Below, piece after piece: positions 31,716 through 40,940 of a stretch of DNA of 64,000 nucleotides. The notes under the pieces are model-generated. The model saw only the letters and a program-made list of their open reading frames with translations, ran no database searches and was not told the DNA's origin. A program made the position numbers and the translations under genes. Source of the stretch: Cystobacter fuscus (GTDB lineage: Bacteria; Myxococcota; Myxococcia; Myxococcales; Myxococcaceae); NCBI RefSeq assembly GCF_002305875.1, contig NZ_CP022098.1, positions 2,356,001-2,420,000 on the forward strand, read 5' to 3'. Each line of letters starts with the position of its first letter. The first letter of the stretch is position 1.

Positions 31716-31927
31716 CGCGGTCCGCCCCGCGCGCACCCACTTGTCGCGTGGGGGGTGTTTTCAAATCGGTGAATCCAGGTTATTCTGGCCTCACGTCCTG
31801 GGAGGGATTCTTCCCGGGAGGGGGGGACATTCCATGCGGCTTCCTGGATCAGGCGAGGATTCGCCATGAGGTGGGAGGGGTGTTGTCTGCCGTTGCGCTG
31901 GCCATGGGCCCTGGCATGAGCGGCGCG
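31716..31927. other. intergenic region with a short inverted-repeat motif
   Basis: No convincing gene. It holds AATCCAGGTTATTCTGG (31772-31788), a CCAG/CTGG dyad that recurs almost exactly at 50241. A GGGAGGGGGG ribosome-like site and two very short peptides starting with ATG (31834 and 31866) follow, possibly a gene remnant. Confidence 0.4.
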
Positions 31928-32350
31928 TCAGGTGTCCTTCAACCGCGTCCAGGCGGCCCGGTAGCGCGCCAGCCGCTCCGCGTCCTTCGCGGTGACGGCG
32001 GGCAGCCGCCGCACGTCCATGTTGTCCTCGAGATCCGCCAGCTTCACCCGTCGCGCCAGGGGGTGGGGCCGCACGCGCTCGATGAAGGCCGCGTAGTCCT
32101 CGCCCTCGGCCTTGGTGAGCCGCTCCAGCGCGCCCAGTACTTCCTCGCTGTAGCCCAGCTCGCGCAGCCGCTCCAACGTATAGGGCGTGTCCTCCACCAC
32201 GTCGTGCAGCAGCGCGACCATGCGCTCCGTCTCGGTGTCCAGCCGCGCCATCACCCGGAGCGGGTGGAGGATGTAGGGCTGTCCGGCCTTGTCTCGCTGG
32301 CCACGGTGGGCCCGCACCGCGAGCTCCAGGGCATCTTCCAGGGTGGGCAT
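31928..32350 (-). CDS. HD-domain phosphohydrolase, RelA/SpoT hydrolase-like (MESH1-like)
   Basis: A 140-aa stand-alone HD domain. Metal and substrate motifs are HRGQRDKAGQPYILHPLRV (H29), HD at 49-50 followed by VVEDT (E53-D54), and KLADLEDNMD. The single-domain size fits small (p)ppGpp-hydrolase-like or nucleotide phosphohydrolases; no synthetase domain is present. The ATG at 32350 follows AGGGGAG. It lies 10 bp downstream of the release-factor-like gene, so the two form an operon. Confidence 0.85.
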   Translation of the reverse strand: MPTLEDALELAVRAHRGQRDKAGQPYILHPLRVMARLDTETERMVALLHDVVEDTPYTLERLRELGYSEEVLGALERLTKAEGEDYAAFIERVRPHPLARRVKLADLEDNMDVRRLPAVTAKDAERLARYRAAWTRLKDT

Positions 32351-32360
32351 GCGCGCTCCC

Positions 32361-32738
32361 CTACCATCCATCCTTGTTGCTGCGCTGCGCCTTCTTCTCT
32401 CCCACGCGCTTCTTGGCGTCCAGGCGGCGCCGTTGGGAGCCCTTGGTGGGCTGGGTCTTATGGCGCTTCTTGGGCACGTACGTGAGCGCCTGGAGTCCCG
32501 TGCGCAGCCGCTCGAGCGCGGCGCCCTTGTTCTGCACCTGGCTGCGGCGCTCGGTGGCGGTGACGGACAGCTCGGTGGGCGGGTGGGTGAGCCGCACGCC
32601 GCTGGCGGTGGTGTTGCGGTGCTGGCCGCCCGGGCCGGAGGCGATGAAGTACTCCACCTCGCAGGCTCGGAGCAGGGCGTCGTCATCCAGGGCGAGCGCT
32701 GCCAGCGCGGCCTGTCGGCGGGAAGGGGAGACCGTCAT
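32361..32738 (-). CDS. GGQ-domain peptide chain release factor-like protein (ArfB/PrfH type)
   Basis: A 125-aa protein carrying the class I release-factor catalytic motif GPGGQ (GGQ at 37-39) and a basic C-terminal tail (KKRHKTQPTKGSQRRR). It lacks a codon-recognition domain. ArfB-type proteins hydrolyse peptidyl-tRNA on stalled ribosomes, their basic tail sitting in the empty mRNA channel. Its operon partner is the HD phosphohydrolase downstream. Assignment to ArfB rather than another GGQ paralogue is not certain. Confidence 0.87.
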   Translation of the reverse strand: MTVSPSRRQAALAALALDDDALLRACEVEYFIASGPGGQHRNTTASGVRLTHPPTELSVTATERRSQVQNKGAALERLRTGLQALTYVPKKRHKTQPTKGSQRRRLDAKKRVGEKKAQRSNKDGW

Positions 32739-33057
32739 GGGGCGCTCACCCTAACCATCTCCTTCCGGGTTGTGCAGCCGCCTCGTGGGCCCTCCCCGGC
32801 CGGATGCGCCTTCCTTCCTCCACTGGCGCCCCTGGCGCTCGGCTCCCGGGCCGGGGTGGACCCCTACCCATCGGGCGAGTCTCCTCCCACCCAGTTGAAA
32901 CTCTATCGTATTTATCCACATATACGGATATTCCCGGTTCAGGTGCGGCGTTCCCGCCCCGAAAGCCAGCGGATTCCCCAACCCCCCGTAGGGCCGCTGG
33001 AGGACCCACTCCGCGTGCCCTTCCCCCCATTGGGGGCACGCAGAAAAGGATTTCTGG
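32739..33057. other. 319-bp upstream region of the RCC1 lipoprotein gene
   Basis: No gene seen. An AT-rich island (about 32894-32932) includes TTGAAA at 32895 and TATACG at 32921, a poorly spaced promoter candidate. Closer to the start is an 8-bp inverted repeat (GCGTGCCC 33013-33020 / GGGCACGC 33034-33041). It ends just before the AAAGGA ribosome site, so folding could affect translation. Confidence 0.45.
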
Positions 33058-36000
33058 ATGCAACGTGTCTCTTCGAGGAGCTCCCTGGTCGCGCTCCTTC
33101 TGTGCGTGCTCTTGCCTGGCGTCGGCTGTGGCGTGGGCGAGGAGGGTGGTTGGGCCTGGGCGCCAGGCCAACAACGGGCTCCCGCCATTTCCGTGCAGGG
33201 TCGGCCCTACCGCCTCGCGGCGGGGTTGAACCACTCGCTGTACGTGACACCGGCGGGCACGGTCTGGGCCTGGGGCGCCAACGCCCAGGGGCAGTTGGGC
33301 GATGGCTCCACGCTCCAGCACCTGACGCCCACGCAGGTGGTGGGGCTCACGGGCGTGACGGCCGTCGCCGCCGGCAACAGCCACTCGATGGCGTTGCGCG
33401 AGGAGGGCACGGTCTGGACCTGGGGCACCAACACGGATGGGCAGTTGGGTGACGGCGTCTCGCAGCGCTCGGTACCGGCCCAGGTGGTGGGGCTCACGGG
33501 CGTGACGGCCATCGCCGCCGGCAACCTGCACTCCCTGGCGCTGAGCAACGGGGCGGTCTGGGCCTGGGGCAACAACACCTCCGGACAGCTCGGAGATGGC
33601 TCGTTCACCAGCCGCGCCGCGCCGGCGAAGGTGTCCGGGCTGACGGAGGTGGTGGCCATCGCCGCCGGGGACTTCCACTCGTTGGCGCTCAAGAGGGATG
33701 GCACGGTGTGGGCCTGGGGTGGGAATTACTCCGGCCAGCTCGGGGACGGCACCCTCGACTCGCGCTCCACGCCGGTGCGGGTGTCGGGTCTCACGGGCAT
33801 CGTGGCCCTGGCGGGAGGGGGCTCGCACAGCGTGGCGGCGTCCTCCACCACCCTGGGAGGCAAGGTCTGGGCCTGGGGGGACAACACCTATGGCCAGCTG
33901 GGCAATGGCGGCGATGTCTCCTCCCTGCTGCCCCTGGAGGTGCCCGGCCTCACCCAGGTCGTCGCCCTGGCCAGTGGGACTTCCCACTCGCTCGCCCTGC
34001 GCGGCGATGACTCGGTGTGGGCCTGGGGGGACAACGCCCAGGCCCAGACGGCCCAGACGGGGAGCAGCGTCCAGCGCGTCCCGGTGCAGGTGTCGGGGGT
34101 CTCGGATGCCCAGGCCCTCGCCTGCGGCAATGCCTTCTCGCTGGTGGGGCGCGGAGACAATGTCACCCTGGGCTGGGGCGCCAATGGCTCCGGCCAGCTG
34201 GGCAATGGCAGCTCGAGTGTGCGAGCGCTTCCGGGCCGCGTGCCGTCGCTCACGGCGGGCGCATCCCTGACGGCCGGTGACAATCATGTCTTCCTGCGGC
34301 AGGCGGATGGCTCGGTCTGGGCCTGGGGCGACAACACCTATGGCCAGCTCGGCGACGGGACCCTCGTTTCCCGGCCGGCGCCGGTGCGGCTGTCTTCCAC
34401 CCTGACGTCCGCGCGGGCCCTCTCCGCCTCCAGCTACCACTCGCTGGCGCTGCGCTCCGATGGCACGGTGTGGGCCTGGGGTGACAACGCCTATGGCCAG
34501 CTCGGGGACACCTCCGGTGGACGGCGTCCCAGCCCCGCCCAGGTGCCCGGGGTGGCGGGGGCCACGGAGATCGCCGCGGGGACCTACCACTCGCTGGCGC
34601 TGCGCTCCGATGGCACGGTGTGGGCCTGGGGCGACAACAGCTATGGCCAGCTTGGCGCGGGAGCGACTCCGCGCGGTCCGCGGGCCCCCGCCGTGGTGCC
34701 CGGCCTCGCGGTCCTCACCCACGTGGCGGCCGGCCTCTTCCATTCGCTGGCGCTGGACGGCTCGGGCCAGGTGTGGGCCTGGGGCGACAACGTCTACGGA
34801 CAGCTGGGGGATGGCTCCACCACCTCTCGCAACGTGCCGGGGCGGGTGAGCGGCCTGCCGGCGGGCATCCAGGCCATCGTGGCGGGTCCCTCCTACTCGG
34901 TGGCGCTGGGGGCGGACGGCTCGGTGTGGACCTGGGGCGAGAACAGCAACGGTCAGCTCGGCGATGGCACCACCACCGCGCGCCCGGTGCCCGTGCGCAT
35001 CTCCCTGCCGGCCACCATCGTCGCGCTCTCCACCCGGGGCAGCCACACGGTGGCGCTCGACACCACGGGCATGCTCTGGGCCTGGGGCCGCAATGTCTCC
35101 GGCCAGCTCGGCAATGGCACCCTTGCCTCGGAGAGCACGCCCCGGCGGGTGCCGAGCTTCGCGCGCGTCCAGGGCTTCGCGTCCGGCCTGCGCACGACCT
35201 TCGCGCTGCGCGCGGATGGCTCCGTCTGGGCCTGGGGCGACAACTCCCTCGGACAGCTCGGCAACGGCGCCACCAATGCCTCGCCCGTGCCGGTGCGGGC
35301 CGTGGGCTATCCGCGCACCGTGCCGCTCGCCTCGGGCGCCCAGCATGTGCTGGCCGTGTCCTCCGACGGCTCCGTGTTCAGCTTCGGGAGCAACACCCGG
35401 GGACAGCTCGGCTACGAGGGCTCGGCCACCCAGACGTCCCCGCGCTGGCTCACCGGGCCCGAGTGCATCGAGGCCGTGGCCGCCGGGGCGCTCTTCTCCC
35501 TGGCGCTGAGCTGTGATGGCGGCGTGTGGGCCTGGGGGGACAACGGCTCCGGGCAGCTCGGCGACAGCACCGTCACGGCACGGACCGCGCCGGCGCGGGT
35601 GTCTGGACTCACCAATGTCGTGGCGATCGCCGCGGGCAGTGACCATGCCCTGGCGGTGCGCGCGGATGGGACGGTGTGGGCCTGGGGGGCCAACGGCTCC
35701 GGGCAGCTCGGCGATGGCACCACCACCTCGCGTGCCGTCCCCATGCAGGTGAAGGAACTCGTCGATGTCGTGACCGTCGCGGGTGGCTCCGGACACTCCG
35801 TGGCGGTGCGCGCGGATGGGACGGTGTGGGCCTGGGGGGCCAATGGCTCCGGGCAGCTCGGCGATGGCACCACCACCTCGCGCACCCTCCCGGTCTTCGT
35901 GTCGACGCTCTCGGGGGTCCAGGCCATCGCCTCCGGAGCCCTGCACTCGCTCGCGTTGACGGAAGGGGGCGCGGTGTGGGCCTGGGGTGCCAATGGCTCG

Positions 36001-36303
36001 GGGCAGCTCGGCGATGGCTCCACCACCTCGCGCACGCGGCCCGTCCAGGTGTCGGGCCTCTCGGGCGTCCAGGGCATCGTGGCGGGTGCCTCGTTCTCCC
36101 TCGCGCTCACTCCCGGCAAGGTGTGGTCCTGGGGCAACAACTCCGCCGGACAGCTCGGCGATGGCACCCTGGTCTCCCGCTCCCTGCCGGGGGCGGGTCC
36201 CACGCTCTCGAGCTTCGTGGCGCTCTCCGCGGGAGCCAATCACACCGTGGTGCTGCGCTCGGACGACTCGTTCCTGAGCTGGGGCACGGTCTACTCGCCG
36301 TGA
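33058..36303 (+). CDS. RCC1-repeat lipoprotein
   Basis: A 1081-aa predicted outer-membrane or surface lipoprotein. The signal peptide ends at the lipobox PGVGC (C24). The remainder is built of about 50-residue RCC1 repeats, each with a VWAWGxNxxGQLGDG core: 20 full cores plus a terminal LSWG half give 21, which would fill three seven-bladed propellers. Such repeats mediate protein-protein contacts; no catalytic domain is seen. Neighbouring repeats near 35650-35900 are almost identical in DNA, showing recent internal duplication. It stands alone, 318 bp from the divergent gene. Confidence 0.92.
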   Translation: MQRVSSRSSLVALLLCVLLPGVGCGVGEEGGWAWAPGQQRAPAISVQGRPYRLAAGLNHSLYVTPAGTVWAWGANAQGQLGDGSTLQHLTPTQVVGLTGVTAVAAGNSHSMALREEGTVWTWGTNTDGQLGDGVSQRSVPAQVVGLTGVTAIAAGNLHSLALSNGAVWAWGNNTSGQLGDGSFTSRAAPAKVSGLTEVVAIAAGDFHSLALKRDGTVWAWGGNYSGQLGDGTLDSRSTPVRVSGLTGIVALAGGGSHSVAASSTTLGGKVWAWGDNTYGQLGNGGDVSSLLPLEVPGLTQVVALASGTSHSLALRGDDSVWAWGDNAQAQTAQTGSSVQRVPVQVSGVSDAQALACGNAFSLVGRGDNVTLGWGANGSGQLGNGSSSVRALPGRVPSLTAGASLTAGDNHVFLRQADGSVWAWGDNTYGQLGDGTLVSRPAPVRLSSTLTSARALSASSYHSLALRSDGTVWAWGDNAYGQLGDTSGGRRPSPAQVPGVAGATEIAAGTYHSLALRSDGTVWAWGDNSYGQLGAGATPRGPRAPAVVPGLAVLTHVAAGLFHSLALDGSGQVWAWGDNVYGQLGDGSTTSRNVPGRVSGLPAGIQAIVAGPSYSVALGADGSVWTWGENSNGQLGDGTTTARPVPVRISLPATIVALSTRGSHTVALDTTGMLWAWGRNVSGQLGNGTLASESTPRRVPSFARVQGFASGLRTTFALRADGSVWAWGDNSLGQLGNGATNASPVPVRAVGYPRTVPLASGAQHVLAVSSDGSVFSFGSNTRGQLGYEGSATQTSPRWLTGPECIEAVAAGALFSLALSCDGGVWAWGDNGSGQLGDSTVTARTAPARVSGLTNVVAIAAGSDHALAVRADGTVWAWGANGSGQLGDGTTTSRAVPMQVKELVDVVTVAGGSGHSVAVRADGTVWAWGANGSGQLGDGTTTSRTLPVFVSTLSGVQAIASGALHSLALTEGGAVWAWGANGSGQLGDGSTTSRTRPVQVSGLSGVQGIVAGASFSLALTPGKVWSWGNNSAGQLGDGTLVSRSLPGAGPTLSSFVALSAGANHTVVLRSDDSFLSWGTVYSP

Positions 36304-36432
36304 GGCGGGAAGCGCGGACTGTTCTCCACTAGGAAGGAGCCGGGGGCGCCACTTGGCGCCCGGTGCGGGATGCGGGAAGCACCGGGGGCCAGCGGCGCCG
36401 TCCGCGCCTCTTTCTCAGGAGCATCAGGCCAG

Positions 36433-37467
<1,035 letters not shown>

Positions 37468-37506
37468 GCGGGACGGGGCGGCGGCTTCGCTTCCCGTCGC
37501 CTCCAC

Positions 37507-38729
37507 GTCAGAGGCACTCGAGCGGAGAGCGTGTCACGAGTCCGTTCGCCGAGAGGCGTGTGCCCCGCTGTCCAGCACCTCGGAGAGAGTGGTGGCCTGG
37601 AGGGCCCGGTCGAACCAGTGGTCGAGCGTGTCCACGTCCGTGCAGTCGAGGATGCGCTGCCGGGCTGCTTCCTCCACGTGAATCCGCCGGAAGGCGAGAA
37701 GCCGCAGGATGCCCTCGGCACGTCCTCGGCTCAGGCCCTGCGCCAGGCCCTGTTGACGTCCCTGCTCGATGAGTTCCTCGCCATAGCTCCGCATCAACTC
37801 CTCCGCGCGTTGCTCGTCCAGGACTGAATGTAGCACCTGACCTGTAACGTTGTGGACGGCCTTGTCCCCGGTCCACAGCAGGTAACGGATGACCACTCGC
37901 AGATGTTCGGCCCCCTCTGGTGCTGCCTGGACCTGGGCGAAGAGGCCCACCCACTCGGGTAGCTTGCGCGCCAGTTCTCCGGTACGCCCGTAGCGCAGCA
38001 CCAACCACGCCAGCCGGGCCAGCGCAGGCCCGGGTCGTGCTTTCAACGCCTCTTCCCGTTCGGCTGTCAGGTCATCGAGCAGGTACTCGAAGCGCGGCAC
38101 CCACGCTCGCCAGTGCGCCCGCTCCTCCTCGCTCTCCCCCGGCAGCTCGAACAGGTCCTCCACCCGCCGCGGCGCGCTCCAGGCCCCCTCGGGCCCGTGG
38201 TACATCACCAGCGGGAGGATGACGGGCAACCCCGAGCGCTCCGGGTGCTCCTGGCGCCAGCGCTCCACCTGACGCACCACGTAGCGCAGCATTCTCAGCG
38301 CCATCCACTTGTCCACGGTGGATTGATGTTCGAGCAGCACGTACAGCAGCAGCGGGCGGCCCGAGCGCAGGCGGGCGGTGAAGAGCAGGTCGCTCTCGGT
38401 CTCGCGCAGTTCCGGGTCCACCACGCTGCCGGGCTCCAGGCGCAGAGTCGACCAGTCCACGGCGGAGACGACGTGGGCGGGGAGGACGGCACGCAGCTCG
38501 GCCTCCGCTCGCTCGGGGCGGCCAAAGGTATAGCGGGCGAAGAGGTCATGAGGACCGGGCATGGCGCACGGCGCCTTCAGCATGGAGCGGGCCAGGAACT
38601 CCCTGGAGGGAGCCAACAGGCCGTGGACGTCCGTATTCGTCCCCCTTCATCTCTTCGGCGAGACGCCTTTCTCCCGGGAGCGGTCTCCCACTGGCTCGTC
38701 CGAGTCGTACGAATCATCTCTACAAATCG
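37507..38729. mobile_element. Rpn-type nuclease unit, copy 1 (gene plus conserved flanks)
   Basis: The nuclease gene and its non-coding flanks are shared with two other loci in the window. The left edge (GTCAGAGGCAC at 37507) matches the copy at 62858. The right edge (...ATCTCTACAAATCG ending 38729) matches the deleted copy ending at 40749. I see no terminal inverted repeat and no target duplication. The unit therefore moves or is copied as a block of about 1.2 kb. Confidence 0.6.
37534..38562 (-). CDS. Rpn family recombination-promoting nuclease / putative transposase (PD-(D/E)XK)
   Basis: A 342-aa protein starting MPGPHDLFARYTFG; an upstream in-frame extension to 38616 is possible. The nuclease core carries D58 (ESDLLF) and E78-x-Q80 (LLEHQS), the altered PD-(D/E)XK signature of Transposase_31/Rpn proteins, which cleave DNA and promote RecA-independent recombination in E. 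coli. The C-terminal half ends with a Gln/Gly-rich EQGRQQG segment and a short helical tail, as is common in this group. A near-identical paralogue lies at 62885-63901. Confidence 0.85.
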   Translation of the reverse strand: MPGPHDLFARYTFGRPERAEAELRAVLPAHVVSAVDWSTLRLEPGSVVDPELRETESDLLFTARLRSGRPLLLYVLLEHQSTVDKWMALRMLRYVVRQVERWRQEHPERSGLPVILPLVMYHGPEGAWSAPRRVEDLFELPGESEEERAHWRAWVPRFEYLLDDLTAEREEALKARPGPALARLAWLVLRYGRTGELARKLPEWVGLFAQVQAAPEGAEHLRVVIRYLLWTGDKAVHNVTGQVLHSVLDEQRAEELMRSYGEELIEQGRQQGLAQGLSRGRAEGILRLLAFRRIHVEEAARQRILDCTDVDTLDHWFDRALQATTLSEVLDSGAHASRRTDS

Positions 38730-38787
38730 TCTGACACCTTCTCCGGTGACACCTTCTCCGGTCTGTCCTTCACCTCAAGACGCTGCA

Positions 38788-38816
38788 TTGACAGGAGCTC
38801 ACGGGCTGCCTGTAAA
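38788..38816 (+). promoter_or_regulatory. sigma-70-like promoter of the lipoprotein toxin gene
   Basis: A perfect -35 TTGACA (38788-38793), a 17-base spacer and TGTAAA as -10 (38811-38816). It lies outside the Rpn unit and 42 bp before the GTG start at 38859. A 15-bp tandem repeat (GACACCTTCTCCGGT, 38733-38762) lies just upstream. Confidence 0.6.
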
Positions 38817-38858
38817 CTCCAGCACTTCCCGGCAGGAGCCAACACCCGGAGGCGCTGC

Positions 38859-39890
38859 GTGTCGCGTGGGTGGGTGGTGCTGCTGTGCATGGTGCTGGTG
38901 GGGTGTAGCGGCACGGCTCCGAGCGTCCGAGAGGCCCCGGAGCAGCCTCGGCGCTGTGTCTATGTCCCGCACCGTGACGGTGCAGCCGGGGCGCACAAGG
39001 AGGCAGTGGAGGCGCCGAGAGCGGGGATGCGGGTGGTGTTGGTGGCGGCGCCGGTGGGTGCTGGTCCCGTTGAGCCGCTTGCCCCACGTTCGGCACCTTC
39101 CCCGGAGGGGCTGTCCGGCGAGGGCCTGGGAGATGGTGTCCCCCGCGGTGTGCTCCGGCTCGTGCCCGAGGGCGGCCTGGGGGTGGAGGTGGGGGCTGGC
39201 GGCGCGGTGGGTGAGGTGGTGGTGGTGGTGGGAGGCGCGGTGGTGGCGGCGATCGGTAGCGGCCTGCTGGTGTGCCTGACGGCCAGTGCAGCCGCAGCTG
39301 GAGAGAAAACTCCCATCGACATCGCGGACAGGTATTACGGCACGCACTTTGGCGATGTGAAGGGCTGGGTCCAAGGTCGATACTCGTCCCTGGCTTCTCC
39401 AGGCGCAGCGCCCAAGCCTGAGCCAGACAAGGGTGACAAGAAACGACTGGGGCGCATCTATGTCACCTACAGGAAGCGCAACAGGACAACCCATCGCTAC
39501 TACTCGGGGCGGACCAGCATGGTTGTTGAGCTCACCCAGTCCCTCGAACTTCAAGCGATAGCGGCCGTTCTCCTTCGGGACAAAAACCATCACATGGACG
39601 AGAACACTGAACCTCGGGATGTTGTATTTGAGCCCGCGAGGGTTGATCGATTCGATGTCGGGATTGCTGTTGACTATGACCAGCGATACGACGACGTCGC
39701 GTACTGGCGGATTCGCGGACGAGAACAGCAGTTGATTGACTCTCTGGGAGGCGCTCGCTCCGACACCGGAGAACCTTATCGCACCGAAAACGTCGTATGC
39801 GGCGTGGCGAAGGACAATCCGCGAGGCCGACGGTTTCACACTGCCGCCACGGAGACGTGGGGCCTACTTCATCCGTACACGGGATACTAG
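38859..39890 (+). CDS. lipoprotein polymorphic toxin with GIY-YIG-like nuclease domain (SitA-like)
   Basis: A 343-aa protein with a lipoprotein signal (lipobox LVGC, C16), a Gly/Val-rich hydrophobic middle (about 105-148) and a C-terminal domain matching GIY-YIG nucleases: IYV at 200-202, YYSGRT at 214-219, R286/E289 (RGREQQLID) and N311. RGREQQLID...GG...N tails are known from polymorphic toxins. The GTG start follows GGAGG. The next gene, 3 bp away, resembles an Imm26 immunity protein. In Myxococcus, SitA lipoprotein toxins with variable C-termini are passed between kin by TraA/B outer-membrane exchange; membership of that class is my inference. Confidence 0.75.
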   Translation: MSRGWVVLLCMVLVGCSGTAPSVREAPEQPRRCVYVPHRDGAAGAHKEAVEAPRAGMRVVLVAAPVGAGPVEPLAPRSAPSPEGLSGEGLGDGVPRGVLRLVPEGGLGVEVGAGGAVGEVVVVVGGAVVAAIGSGLLVCLTASAAAAGEKTPIDIADRYYGTHFGDVKGWVQGRYSSLASPGAAPKPEPDKGDKKRLGRIYVTYRKRNRTTHRYYSGRTSMVVELTQSLELQAIAAVLLRDKNHHMDENTEPRDVVFEPARVDRFDVGIAVDYDQRYDDVAYWRIRGREQQLIDSLGGARSDTGEPYRTENVVCGVAKDNPRGRRFHTAATETWGLLHPYTGY

Positions 39891-39893
39891 CAG

Positions 39894-40349
39894 ATGTCTC
39901 GCCTTTACAAGCCCGGATCGTTTTTGAGAATTCCCCTCGCTGACGGCTCTTTGGGCTATGGCCGGGTGCTGAAGCTGCCGCATGACGCCTATTACAATTA
40001 CAGGACCGAGACTCCGGATTCCGACCTGGAGCGTATCGCCTCCCAGCCCATTCTCTTCAAGATTTCTGTCCGCCACATGAAGGAGAGAGGGTGGGAGCTC
40101 ATCGGATGGAGGCGGCTGGAAGAGCAATTCTCCCAACCGATCGTTCAGTTCATGCAGGACATTGGAAACTTCCGCGACTGCACGATCTTTGACACCGCTG
40201 GTAATTCGAGGCGTGCAGAGCCCCAAGAATGCATCGGGCTTGAGTGCGCAGCCGTTTGGGAAGAGGAGAACGTCGAAGAGCGCCTGCTCGACACCTTCAT
40301 GGGGCGGCCCAGCGCTTCGGTGGAGCACCTGAAGGTGCGCCTGAACTAG
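39894..40349 (+). CDS. Imm26-like immunity protein
   Basis: A 151-aa cytosolic protein beginning 3 bp after the toxin stop. The N-terminal GSFLRIPLADGSLGYGRVL, a central PILFKISVRH and WELIGWRRL follow the pattern of the Imm26 immunity family. It should neutralise the nuclease tail of the upstream lipoprotein in the cytoplasm. Base composition is less GC-rich than the housekeeping genes, in keeping with transfer of the toxin tail and immunity gene together. Confidence 0.72.
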   Translation: MSRLYKPGSFLRIPLADGSLGYGRVLKLPHDAYYNYRTETPDSDLERIASQPILFKISVRHMKERGWELIGWRRLEEQFSQPIVQFMQDIGNFRDCTIFDTAGNSRRAEPQECIGLECAAVWEEENVEERLLDTFMGRPSASVEHLKVRLN

Positions 40350-40481
40350 GCGAGTGTCGGCACGGTGGGGCCGCGCTTGCGCAACGTGCCCCGCAGGCGT
40401 GGAGTTCTCTCCTACCTGGACGCTCGCCACGACGGGGCGCGTTGACGTGTTCAGCCCAGACGCTCGCTGTGAGCCCCAACA
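40350..40481. other. gap between the Imm26-like gene and the deleted Rpn unit
   Basis: No gene seen. GC-rich sequence that joins the immunity gene to the left edge of the internally deleted Rpn copy. Confidence 0.3.
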
Positions 40482-40749
40482 CGCCGAGAGGCGTGTGCCC
40501 CGCCGTCCAGCACCTCGGAGAGGGTCGTGGCCTGGAGGGCCCGGTCGAACCAGCGGTCGAGCGTGCATGAGGACCGGGTGTGGCGCGTGGCGCCTCGGCA
40601 CGGAGCGGGCCAGGCGCACCCGGAGAGGGGAGCCAACAGGCCGTGGACGTCCGTGTCCGCCCCTCCTCGTCTCTTCGGCGAGACGCCCTTCTCCCGGGAG
40701 CGGTCTCCCACTGGCCCGCCCGAGTCGTACGAATCATCTCTACAAATCG
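40482..40749. mobile_element. internally deleted remnant of the Rpn nuclease unit (copy 3)
   Basis: The first about 85 bp match the 3' end of the nuclease gene (from CGCCGAGAGGCG, as at 37547). At about 40566 the sequence jumps to the 5' end of the gene and its upstream flank, matching about 38547-38729. About 915 bp of the gene are missing. It keeps both outer ends, so it could be a non-autonomous derivative or a simple deletion scar. Confidence 0.7.
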
Positions 40750-40785
40750 CACCTGTTCACCGCGCTCGCGCGCGGAGTCCCCTCG

Positions 40786-40917
40786 GTGTTCCTCACCGAG
40801 GTGTTGCTGTGCGCGCTGGCCCTGGGCTGTGGAACTCGCCCGGGGCCTGGCGCGGTCCCCGCGCTGACGCCGACGACGGCGGGTCCGCGCATCACATTTC
40901 CACCGGCGCCCCTCTAG
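40786..40917 (+). CDS. short lipoprotein-like reading frame, possible toxin N-terminal remnant
   Basis: A 43-aa frame from a GTG with a lipoprotein-type signal (LLCALALGCG, Cys about 15) then a Pro/Ala-rich tail. It begins 36 bp after the right end of the Rpn remnant, the same position relative to that unit as the lipoprotein toxin at 38859. It may be a truncated lipoprotein toxin gene or a real small lipoprotein. No clear ribosome site. Confidence 0.35.
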   Translation: MFLTEVLLCALALGCGTRPGPGAVPALTPTTAGPRITFPPAPL

Positions 40918-40940
40918 CTCTCAGCGAAAGGGAAACCACC

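Noticed and set aside
32746-36243. 1165-codon frame antisense to the RCC1 gene
   Set aside because: Its repeats are only the reverse complement of the RCC1 repeat DNA; it has no independent start signal or conserved domain.
33058-36303. Regular repeats considered as a possible CRISPR or VNTR array
   Set aside because: They are in-frame protein repeats of about 150 bp without spacers; explained by RCC1 units.
38733-38762. 15-bp tandem repeat as a possible operator
   Set aside because: It lies upstream of the promoter and has no dyad symmetry; too little to support a regulatory claim.
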